A stretch of DNA of 64,000 nt from assembly GCA_013076295.1 (NCBI GenBank), contig RQOL01000466.1:4879080-4943079 (forward strand), given 5' to 3'. This DNA is from Sanderia malayensis (taxonomy: Eukaryota > Cnidaria > Scyphozoa > Semaeostomeae > Pelagiidae). Numbering within the stretch: the first letter of the stretch is position 1; each line of letters begins with the position of its first letter. Under the pieces are notes generated by a model that ran no database searches, was not told the origin of the DNA, and worked only from the letters and a program-made list of their open reading frames with translations. Below are positions 50,101 to 60,000 of the stretch, piece after piece. The translations under genes were made by a program, and so were the position numbers.

Positions 50101-53100
50101 AAACATTTGTAACAAGGTTAGATAATAAATCATATCACAAAACTCATCAAAGAAAAAAGCTGGACATACCATATTCACTGGTTCTAACAGACTTTACAAT
50201 TGCAAATGGCCCTTCGCCAACTGTTACAGCCGATATACTAACACTATAACATGTCCAGTACGTAAGATTGCCAATAGATACATTCTTTAACGTTGAGCCA
50301 ACTGTCAAATTCTTCCATACAATCGTTGCATTAACTTCTGTACCAGTTCCACATTCTACTGTTGTGTACTTAATAAGATAATATCTTATAAAGCCATGCA
50401 ACTCTGTTCTGATAGGGGCTTCCCAAGTAAGACTCAAACTTGTTGCACTTTCATTTGTCACAGTAAAGTTTCTTGGGGCAGAAGTCGGAGCTTAAACATC
50501 AAAAGATAAATTTAAACATTTGTAACAAGGTTAGATAATAAATCATATCACAAAATTCATCAAAGAAAGAAGCTGGACATACCATGTTCACTGGTTCTAA
50601 CAGACATTACATTTGCAAATGGTCCTTCGCCAACTGTTACAGCAGATATACTAACACTATAACATGTCCAGTACGTAAGATTGCCAATAGATACATTCTT
50701 TAACGTTGAGCCAACTGTCAAATTCTTCCATACAATCGTTGCATTAACTTCTGTACCAGTTCCACATTCTACTGTTGCGTATTTAATAAGGTAATATCTT
50801 ATAAAGCCATGCAACTCTGTTCTGATAGGGGCTTCCCAAGTAAGACTCAAACTTGTTGCACTTTCATTTGTCACAGTAAAGTTTCTTGGGGCAGAAGTCG
50901 GAGCTAAAACATCAAAAGATAAATTTAAACATTTGTAACAAGGTTAGATAATAAATCATATCACAAAACTCATCAAAGAAAAAAGCTGGACATACCATAT
51001 TCACTGGTTCTAACAGACTTTACAATTGCAAATGGCCCTTCGCCAACTGTTACAGCCGATATACTAACACTATAACATGTCCAGTACGTAAGATTGCCAA
51101 TAGATACATTCTTTAACGTTGAGCCAACTGTCAAATTCTTCCATACAATCGTTGCATTAACTTCTGCACCAGTTTCACATTCTACTGTTGTGTACTTAAT
51201 AAGATAATATCTTATAAAACCATGCAACTCTGATGTGATAGGAGATTCCCAAATGAGACTCAAACTTGTTGCACTTTCATTTGTCACAGTAAAGTTTCTT
51301 GGGGCAGAAGTCGGAGCTAAAACATCAAAAGATAAATTGAAACATTTATCTTAAACTTAGATATCAAGATATCCCACGATATTAATGAAAGTAAAAAGCT
51401 GGACATACCATATTCACTGGTTCTAACAGACTTTACAATTGCAAATGGCCCTTCGCCAACTGTTACAGCCGATATACTAACACTATAACATGTCCAGTAC
51501 GTAAGATTGCCAATAGATACATTCTTCAACGTTGAGCCAACTGTCAAATTCTTCCATACAATCGTTGCATTAACTTCTGCACCAGTTCCACATTCTACTG
51601 TTGTGTACTTAATAAGATAATATCTTAAAAAGCCATGCAACTCTGATGTGATAGGAGATTCCCAAATGAGACTCAAACTTGTTGCACTTTCATTTGTCAC
51701 AGTAAAGTTTCTTGGGGCAGAAGTCGGAGCTAAAACATCAAAAGATAAATTGAAACATTTATCTTAAACTTAGATATCAAGATATCCCACGATATTAATG
51801 AAAGTAAAAAGCTGGACATACCATATTCACTGGTTCTAACAGACTTTACAATTGCAAATGGCCCTTCGCCAACTGTTACAGCCGATATACTAACACTATA
51901 ACATGTCCAGTACGTAAGATTGCCAATAGATACATTCTTTAACGTTGAGCCAACTGTCAAATTCTTCCATACAATCGTTGCATTAACTTCTGCACCAGTT
52001 CCACATTCTACTGTTGTGTACTTAATAAGGTAATGTCTTATAAAACCATGCAACTCTGACGTGATAGGAGATTCCCAAATGAGACTCAAACTTGTTGCAC
52101 TTTCATTTGTCACAGTAAAGTTTCTTGGTGCAGCGGTTGGAGCTAAGAGAAATAAATACTCCTGAGAAGAACAAGACTTTGTTACTTTCATAATATAATC
52201 AAAATCTGTAAAGAGAGTAAAATAGAAATAATTTATTTATGTTGAATTTAGAAAGGATATTTATTTTTCAGTGATGTTATCATGTGTATTGTTTGAATTA
52301 AGGATGTTTGGCTTGATCCAGTGTATTTCAAACAGTTCGACTTCCTGTCAGTTTTTATCCCAATTTTTCCCATTGTAGTTTTGGTGTAATCCCCAAGAGG
52401 AATACTAAATCACGGATTAGTTCATCCACATTGGGTTTTACAATGATTGCTTCATCTTGGCAGGGCTTATTTTCAGGAAAATTTATGTCACTGTTGTATT
52501 TTGAGATCACACGCTGATTGAAAACCACATGTTTCTTTTAACCCGAACATAACATAAACAGCAATACAGCGTTAACAAATATGAACTAAGCTACTGAGTC
52601 ATTCGCGTCTCTTTTTTGTGTGTGTGTGCTCCTCCGCAGTGTCAGAATACTACAGTCACCACGACATGAAGAAATTAAATTGTTTTCGTGACGAATAAAA
52701 AACATGTGTAACGACTTCCTAACCAACATCTTTCATAAACTATAAAGTGAAAAAATGTTAAACATGTTTCAATGAAACGTTTTGGCAGGAATTGCTAGGA
52801 GCCTGTGTCGGATCAAATGATCCAATTCAGCCATGTTTTCGAAAACGTGCAAGTAGTTTTTATTTTTGGTGACAACAAACAACATGTTTATTGTACGTTC
52901 TAATCAGTCACTCCACTGGGGTAAATGTGGCTTAGCAGCCAGGACATACCATAACAATAGCTGTTGTCAAAGTGGAGCATTTTTGTTTTTGAAGGCTAAA
53001 AATGGGAGCAAGGATTGGGTGTTGAACTTTTTTTAATCTTGTAAAGGCGAAATCGGCTGTAACCTGATAGTCACTTAAGAAATCAAGATCAGCGTCGGTA

Positions 53101-55481
53101 GTGCTGAGATCCAGTTTGTTCATTCCACCATTGTCTTCATCAAGTGGACAGTTTAAAAAATTGATGATCGATTGAGTCACTTTACTTCGCACTGTATCAA
53201 TAATTCTCCTGTCTTATGCAAGATCAATTTGGAATGGTCAATTCACTTTGCTTGTCATGATATTGAAAGGCTAGATAAAACCCTTCACAAATTTCTTTCA
53301 AGACAGCTCATTCTAAATTTCAAGGGCACATTTCCCATTTTAATTTTCAAAACATAGACAATGTGGGCAATGTGAATGATACAATGGAATGCAACAGCAA
53401 CTGCCAGAATAATAATATGGTCACACCATGTTCCTCCTGCAAACAGTTGTGTAATTGAAGTTCATATTTTCAATATAGTTTGTTTACAACTGTAGTTAGC
53501 TCTTCAATTGAGATATACCACATTCCCTCATAAACATATTGTAAAAAACCCCTCAAGGTATCTAATTTTTGATGTTCTAGAGAGAGGAGGTGCTTACTGG
53601 AGAGGGGGGGGGGGTTAATAAAAATCTTAAATAAATTTCAGAAAAATGTTCCTGTAGAATAACTGTGTAAGAATTTTTATGTTCTTCCATGGTTTAATCA
53701 ATCACAGTTTTTCTCATTGCTTACAATTCATCATTGCTCACAAAACAGGATTTCCATGGGGATTCTGTTCTCAAATTTCCCTGATGTTGCACTGGAAATC
53801 TCAAATTTTGTCAAAATGAAGAAGCATACTGACACATGCAATAATCATCTAATCTAAACAAAATTACTTGCTTACCATCCTCCAATGTTGCAGCGAACAC
53901 AGATGAACTATTACTGCCACAAGATTTACCAGTGTCAGAGATACGAATAACTTTCACTTGGTAGCATGTCCATTTACTTAGATTTGGAATGACAAAGCTT
54001 AACAGTGTGTCATTCACTGATGTTGTAAGATTCGCATCTATAACATAGCTTTCAAAGGTGACAGTCTTTGATGACGAGTTTTGTGAAGAGCAACTGGATG
54101 CATTAGTAAGGGATGTTGCACCATAGAATATCTGATACTGGGAAGAGATTGAAATTGTTTCATTCAGTGAACAGGAGACATTGGTCCATGTAACGGCCAG
54201 TGATGTTGAGTCAGTTGCAATCACTTCAACTGGATCAACTGTTGTTGATCCGCTTGCAATTGAAGTGTAGAAAAGTCCTGAAACAATAAAATCAGAAATT
54301 GCCAGTCATATAATCAAACTTTGTTTTGGAAATTTATTCAACGGGGTCAACTTAAAGATGGACAGTGAAATGTGAAATTGTCTGGGGAGTATGTGTGACC
54401 TAAAATATGCAGGACAGGGCAGGGCAGTAGCTGTGCTAAGGTTTTTAGTTATTTACTTTTCCAAAGTCCAACCGATCAAGTGATTCATTATTTTCTTAAA
54501 ATTTTGCCACATTTAGAGTAATAATATCAATAAAACTATTATTTATACAGAATTATCTAGAGTCTAGAGCCTTAGAACTAGAATCCTGTTTCTGAAGTAA
54601 AGTAAAAATGAAACTTGACAAATCAACTTTCGATATATTGTGATAACTGCATATGAATGAATTCATTTCCTTGTCGTTTAAATTGAAATTGAAAGGTGGG
54701 AAAAATCTTGAGTTTTAGGCCCTCCAAATCAAATACTCTCCAAAAAATTTGACAATTTTTGTCATTTCATGAAATTATATATTGCAATGTTATCGTGACT
54801 GTTGAAATTATGGCATAAAATGAGTCTGTGATTTCTTTTTCTCAAACAAATAGAAAGTACAATTTTATATATTTCACAATCACAGCCATCGTTTACGCAA
54901 GATTATCATTGTTTTCAATACTCAAGTTGTTAGGTAAATGATATTAGAGTTCCTTGCGGTTTGCAAAATATTAATTCACAACACACAAGCGATTATAACT
55001 GCACTTCCAAATAAAAGAATTTTAACAAAATATTCTCAAAGAAAAAAGAAATCTTGAAACAAATTCTGGAGGGCGAAGGCAAAATTGAAAACGAAACTAA
55101 ATTCGTCACTTTTGAAATTTGAGCAAAAGTATGTGCTCAAAATGTTAATTTGTGGATCTGATTGCTAGCATATCGAAAACAAACCAACAAATTATTTCTG
55201 TACCCTCCTTAAAAATAAAAAAGAATACAACTTTGATAATTAATAGCTTTGTGCAAAAATATACACGTTCACAAAACAAAACATTTCGTTTCGGGAATTT
55301 CACATGCAATTGCTTGCAAGCACTTCCGGGATCACTTAAACGGCAATTTGGATATTATCACAACTAAACGGAGATAATTAAAGCAATAAGTATCAGAAAT
55401 CTGTGTTATCTTACCAAGCAATAGTAGCAGGCAAAAATCTTTGAACATATCTCTTAACCTTTGTCCCATGCGACGTACCAT
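32275..55481 (-). CDS. RPTP-A: receptor protein tyrosine phosphatase with ~30 FN3-type domains, 50 exons
   Basis: This is a single-pass receptor that removes phosphate from tyrosines under control of a large ectodomain. The model has 50 exons on the minus strand, all GT-AG with matching phases, and about 3755 residues. Exon 1 (55481-55415) gives the signal peptide (DFCLLLLLG, continuing LFYTSIAS). Exon 2 (54277-53876) is a divergent FN3-like domain with WTCYQVKV. Exons 3-24 are the FN3 array. Exons 25-31 are further FN3-type modules, exons 32-35 the TM and juxtamembrane part, exons 36-42 D1 and exons 43-50 D2. Domain order resembles animal RPTPs, but I cannot assign an orthologue. The stop is at 32275. 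RPTP-B lies upstream on the same strand and is a duplicate of at least the cytoplasmic half. Assembly errors in the array could change the domain count. Confidence 0.88.
35522..38024 (-). other. RPTP-A exons 36-42: phosphatase domain D1
   Basis: Exons are 38024-37937, 37770-37694, 36842-36806, 36703-36606, 36456-36331, 36088-35940 and 35657-35522. Key motifs are present in order: [15 protein letters not shown] (pTyr loop), [20 protein letters not shown], the WPDHGVP loop with the general acid Asp, and [10 protein letters not shown] split across the 35940/35657 junction, giving the nucleophilic Cys and Arg. LVQTE supplies the Q-loop. All catalytic residues are intact, so D1 should be active. 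Confidence 0.93.
37110..37360. mobile_element. MITE in RPTP-A intron with TTA target duplication; RPTP-B site empty
   Basis: The element 37113-37357 has terminal inverted repeats CGCTGCGTTTACACGGG and CCCGTGTAAACGCAGCC and is flanked by TTA on both sides. The matching RPTP-B intron reads straight through CATCTTAACTTTAAG at about 62040 with one TTA. A 3-bp TTA duplication fits the PIF/Harbinger group. The inside is rich in GGAAC/GTTCC palindromes. Confidence 0.85.
38111..38143 (+). repeat. (TAA)n microsatellite
   Basis: An uninterrupted AAT/TAA trinucleotide run of about 10 units lies in the RPTP-A intron between exons 35 and 36. Confidence 0.9.
38320..39390 (-). other. RPTP-A exons 32-35: transmembrane and juxtamembrane segment
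   Basis: Exons are 39390-39348, 39122-39014, 38619-38525 and 38402-38320. The second encodes the single TM helix ([20 protein letters not shown]) followed by YRRR as the stop-transfer charge cluster. The next two encode a short hydrophilic juxtamembrane region ending RLMSEEYS, immediately before the first phosphatase domain. Confidence 0.9.
38713..38937. mobile_element. Inverted-repeat element in RPTP-A juxtamembrane intron
   Basis: The ends GGTAGAGCCTATA and TATGGGCTCTACC form an imperfect inverted repeat. The inside holds GCTTATTTGCGGGGCTT and a later TTATTTGCGGG word. Boundaries are approximate. Confidence 0.5.
39538..42993 (-). other. RPTP-A exons 25-31: membrane-proximal FN3-type modules with two polybasic sites
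   Basis: Exons are 42993-42673, 42409-41975, 41628-41422, 41167-41075, 40947-40666, 40100-39995 and 39838-39538, and they continue the RPTP-A frame. The first is a diverged relative of the array domains ([18 protein letters not shown]). The 42409-41975 exon carries a Thr/Val-rich linker ([14 protein letters not shown]) followed by EGRGRRS. The 39838-39538 exon has [10 protein letters not shown] before the membrane. Both basic motifs look like proprotein-convertase sites; processing of RPTP ectodomains at such sites is known, but cleavage here is inferred. Confidence 0.85.
40330..40635. mobile_element. MITE family 3-like fragment in RPTP-A intron
   Basis: CCTGGGCGCTTATTTGATC near the left and GGCGCTTATTCGAAG near the right are the family 3 core words, with AAGCCGCAAATAAACCCC at the left edge. 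The ends are diverged, so the limits are approximate. It lies between exons 30 and 29. Confidence 0.5.
43149..52142 (-). repeat. 22-copy FN3 exon array of RPTP-A, 413-bp period
   Basis: Exons 3-24 start at 52142 and end at 51822, and every next copy is shifted by exactly 413 bp down to 43469-43149. Each unit is a 321-nt exon (107 codons, phase 1 at both ends) plus a 92-bp intron. The introns are as similar as the exons. A unit reads [86 protein letters not shown]. Each has one Cys pair (VEC and WTC) and about five N-glycosylation sequons. Two main variants exist, S ([21 protein letters not shown]) and R ([21 protein letters not shown]). The two 5'-most introns (after exons 3 and 4) differ from the rest. 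Confidence 0.95.
52143..53875. other. RPTP-A intron 2
   Basis: This 1.7 kb intron separates the divergent first FN3 exon from the array. Around 53548-53640 there is a GGGGG-rich family 3 MITE fragment. A minus-strand ORF at 52932-53192 has no recognisable domain or splice support. Confidence 0.5.
54278..55414. other. RPTP-A intron 1
   Basis: This 1.1 kb AT-rich intron lies between the signal-peptide exon and the first ectodomain exon. No repeat or gene is recognised in it. Confidence 0.5.
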
Positions 55482-56099
55482 TCTCAAACTTCAAAAGTAC
55501 AAACTTTGCATTTCGTTTCCTCGTTGCTCGAATGTAAGTCGAGAACTCCAAGATTCTTTTTGTTTCGAAAATACTTCTGTGCTGAAAGCCTTGTTGGAAA
55601 GACAATAAAAGAATTGACAAATATCTGTAAAAACAAAAGAAAAAGACACTAGGAACTAGGAAGCAGATAACATTATTATTTGACATTCCAATCTTCTTTG
55701 TCATTCCTGTCATCGGCAGATCAGATTACTATACCTGACCATGCCTGACCAGTTAACCTTTCGATAAAGGTGGGAGGGTAAGAACAATAGAAGGTACTCA
55801 GAAAGAAAGCAACAATTAACGACATCTGAAGACTTTTGTTGATGTAAATTAAACAAAAATAATTACTTAAATAAATAAGGCAAGAATAAATACGTTAGGC
55901 AACAGAGCAGTAACACTGCAACCAAGAATAGCATTCATCAAATGTTCCACATTTGATGAATCATCACTACATGTCAGTTCAACATCCCGGTTGTATACTC
56001 TTCGATTCCTTTCTCCGTTGCTCTCGATCTTTCCTTTTTCTTAGCCTTGCGGGTCTCAGACTCACTATTAGTTAATTACGCGTCAGCTGCATCTGCATT
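55482..56099. other. RPTP-A upstream region
   Basis: This should contain the RPTP-A promoter and 5' UTR. No TATA box or other element could be assigned with confidence, and no gene is recognised. Confidence 0.4.
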
Positions 56100-56957
56100 C
56101 ATCTCGTCATAATTTCTTTTGCCTGTTCTTCCAACTTTTTTTGGTCTCCAGAGTCGCAGGTAACTGGTTGCCTTTGAACCACACTGGTGTTACCGTAGAA
56201 GCATCACCGTCCCATTTCCAACCATTTCCTTCGAAATTCAACTGCTCCATGTTTTCCTGGCAAAACCCAATGAAATACTTGGTATTGAACGCGCATGACA
56301 GCCTGTTCAACAGAATCTGGATCGGGAGGGAGAGATCAGGATGATTTTGATTTTATTGCTTTATATAATCGGATTCGTGTTTGCACGTAGGTCTCACCGG
56401 TTTTGCCGCTATAGATGACAGTTCTGATAAACTCCTTGACACTATAGTTCCTCAGTTTCGAGATTAGAATACCAAGCAACAAAGCATTTGGCATTTTGAT
56501 GGATCTTCCTGCAGCTTTTTCCATATTTTGATCTTGCCTGCTTTATAAAATATACAACGTGGTGTCACATCCCGATAATGCATGTATTGCTGGTAGCGCT
56601 TGGCATAACTCTTTGCCGAGGTACTGACAGATTACACCTATTTGAGCATAGCATACTGTTCATGATCGTATTTCAAAAGCCAGTTTCTTTTAACATCCAG
56701 CACTGAGTATGCCCAACAAGTAAAACCAAAACATCTGTATCTTTCGACACTATAACCACGTCTCTTGAATCCAAAGATGCATGAAGAACCAAACGTCAGC
56801 CTCTTCATGGTTGCATTGATGAATTATTGAGCAAGTGTTATTTCTTACCTCGTATGTATTGCTGCCTTTTGTTATTACAAAGGGTTGCTTTACCTGGCAC
56901 ATTCCATCTTGAAATGCAAAACACATTCCACCAGTGACTCCAACAAAACGATTTTCA
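56100..56957 (-). pseudogene. Decayed transposon-type ORF between the two RPTP genes
   Basis: Reading the minus strand in shifting frames gives, in order: CNHEEADVWFFMHLW, VVIVSKDTDVLVLLVGHTQC, ALPAIHALSGCDTT, QTRIRLYKAIKSKSS, a stop, SLPPDPDSVEQAVMRVQYQV, and NGWKWDGD...TPVWFKGNQLP. From memory these blocks resemble a repetitive ORF family widespread in invertebrate genomes, but I could not verify that by search. Several frameshifts and stops break it. Its 5' end abuts the RPTP duplication boundary at ~56957. Confidence 0.6.
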
Positions 56958-57000
56958 AAACGATTAATCAATTGTTTATTGAATGCAAAGTTGTCTTTAT

Positions 57001-60000
57001 TTAATAGTAGTTCGATTAGATCTCAAACGATGCAAGGTAGTCTTGGATGACAAGGAAACAAAACATGTACTGACCCTGAAATGAAACGAGATGATGTATC
57101 ATAATTAATCACAAATAGCTAATAAAACGTGCCATACAAAAATGCATAAAAATACTGAATGCATTATATCCCACCACAAGGCTTGTTCCAATCTTAAAAA
57201 AGCTTTACCAATCTATAATACCCATGGTAGATGATGTTACTTATGAGCAGGTTGGCATAAAGAAGTAAACATTTGGTGCTTTGTTATGTTGCTTAATCGT
57301 AAAATTTAACCATGGAGTATCTGAATTATTAATATTACAACATCTCATCTGGCTTCCTCAAGAAGATGGGACATAATTTTTTGAATTAAGTATCGAATTA
57401 ATAAAAAAGAACATGCAAAATAAAAACCAAACTACTTTATAAAAGATTTCGGAATGATTTTAATTGAGAAATGGTTCTTTCATTTAAGAAACCTCTCAGC
57501 CTGATTCTGGAAAGGTTTCTTGCAAGAGAATCCAAAATTTATAAATATTTTATCACTGTTGGACACTTTATAATGAAATTTTTGTCAAATTCATGAAATT
57601 ATGCAAAGCTTACATGCACGAAGACAATAGCTGCTACATGAAAATTATATCTAATTTATCTGTATTTATGGGTATGGTTATGGTTGAGAATCGCTGAAAG
57701 TACTTTTTATACCATATTAAAAGAACATATCAGCTTGTTTACGGAAAAATGCCCTTTTGATAAGAAACTAAAGAAGCTATTCTAAAAAAAACGGGTTTCT
57801 ATTTTGCGGACTCTTAATATCATGATGACCTTACCATGACTTCAACCATAGCTGGCCTCTGACTACGAAGACATTTCACAGTTTGAAATATATCGATAAA
57901 GCCTTCAGTCTTCAATCTGTCTATGACATTCAAAATGGTGATGAATACCCCAGTCCGACCAGCTCCACCACTGCAAAGAGAACATGAAAATGTAAACAAA
58001 TCAACCAAAAGATAACTTTCTTGTTTACATAACATCGATTATAAGATATGAGGATAGAAAGCTGTATAAACCCATAGAAATATAAAAAAAAACATTTTAG
58101 TCACTGGGACCAACTTCTTGCCACATACACTAATTACATGAAACGTTAGCTATGGCTCATCATTTTGCCTACAGTTGTTAACTAATATCAATCTAAACAC
58201 GGTAGCGATGCTGAGTAGATGAGAAGAAACGAGTGCTTACTTGCAATGTACAACAATTTTTCCATTGCCGGAATTCTGTTGCCACCTTTCAACTTGGCCG
58301 AGGAAATCAACAAGGCACGCTCCATTCTCCGGCAACCCGGCATCTGGCCACGCGGTGAATTGGAAATGTCTGAGAATTCTCGAAATTCCTCTCTACCAAC
58401 AAAAATTAATATAAAATGGACAACAAACACGAGCAACTACTTCAATAGGGCGAGTCTGGCCAACATTGCCTTTTATTGGCAAGTAATGAAAATAATGGGG
58501 ATCATTGGAAGACAACTGAAATACCTGTGAGTTTGTCAGTTTGAAATCCCGTACGGTGAAATCCAGTTGCTTGTCTTCCTTCAATTTCTCGATGAGCAAC
58601 GGACCACTAGTCAGTATATCTTTATCTGGCCAATACACATGCAGGTTCATCTACATAAAGGGTATTGTTCCACCTTAGTGACGTCACAGATTAAAGTGCT
58701 TGACAGTGTGTTACAACAGCCATGGATGATAAATAAATGAAATATATGAAAAAAAAATGAAAAAATAAATACCTTGGAGCTTTGCGCGTTGGTTTCTCTG
58801 ATGAGACACACAATGGTTGAACACTGTTGTTCGTATACCATGCGCCAAAAATCATCAACAGTGTTAGGTAAAGGAGCTTGTGTTGCGATATACGCCTTAG
58901 GGGCATTGTATCCCTGAAATGATGCCAAATAACACATTCAAAGTACGTTGCTTCACAGTCACGATAATTCAAAGTACGATTGAATAGAGTAAGGTTGTTA
59001 GATGCACGACCTTACTCGGGTGGGTCGGCTCAAATGTATATACCTACATCAATCTCTTAATTCGTTGCTTCAAACTCACGATAATTCAAAGTACGATTAA
59101 CTCAAGAAAGGTTGTTGGATGCACGACCTTACTTAGGTCGGCTCAAATGCATATACTTCAAACTCAAACCTACCTCAACAAAGTTGGCATTGATGTAATC
59201 TGAGCCAGGAACGCCTGCCATCATTCGCAATTTCACTCTGGTATCATCATCTGCAAAATTGGCAACAGTTTATTGATAAGTGCATTTTGACTTATATTAA
59301 ATAAAACGGGCATTCTTTACTTGGTGGTGTGATCTCAGTGCTGTCCTCAAATAATCACACACTGTCTTCTACATATACATCGAGGAAATATTAATAAGTA
59401 CTCTTTTTATACAGGAAACTGTCCTACAGGGCACCTTTAGTGGTAAAAATGTAAGAAACCTTAATACCAGGCTGAAAAATAATTAAGACTTTCGTTGACT
59501 TTTATTTGGAAAAGATAGTAATTTTTTTATATTTATATCCCGGAAATAAAAAACGAATAAAAGTTGGTTAAGCTTTTAAAAAACTTCACAAATATTGTCA
59601 TGCAAATTTGAAAAAAACTGTTAGTACCAAGTGCTGATAAAAGTTTCTTATAAACCAAAAAAGTGCTAATTAGATTATTACTCACAAGGATGAATGTTTA
59701 CAAATCTGTTCTTATTCCTGTTACACATCATCATGGCGACATCATGAGCATTATCACTTTTATCAGGAAATCGTTCAATTCTCTAGAAAACAATAAATAG
59801 CCTTATTCTCAAAATCAACAGTGCTCTAACTATTTTGGTTTCAGAGAAACATAGCAAGACAACTGCGTGTATAATTAAAAGAAGTTATAGAATAAAATGA
59901 TACCCTGAATTCGTGTTCAAGATTGCTTCTACCATCTGCACCAATACTCTGCAGATTCCTAATGTATTGTTTCAAATCCTGAGCAACTACCTCCGTGCAC

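Noticed and set aside
52932..53192. 86-residue minus-strand ORF in RPTP-A intron 2
   Set aside because: It has no domain, no convincing acceptor or donor in phase, and no counterpart in the neighbouring exons.
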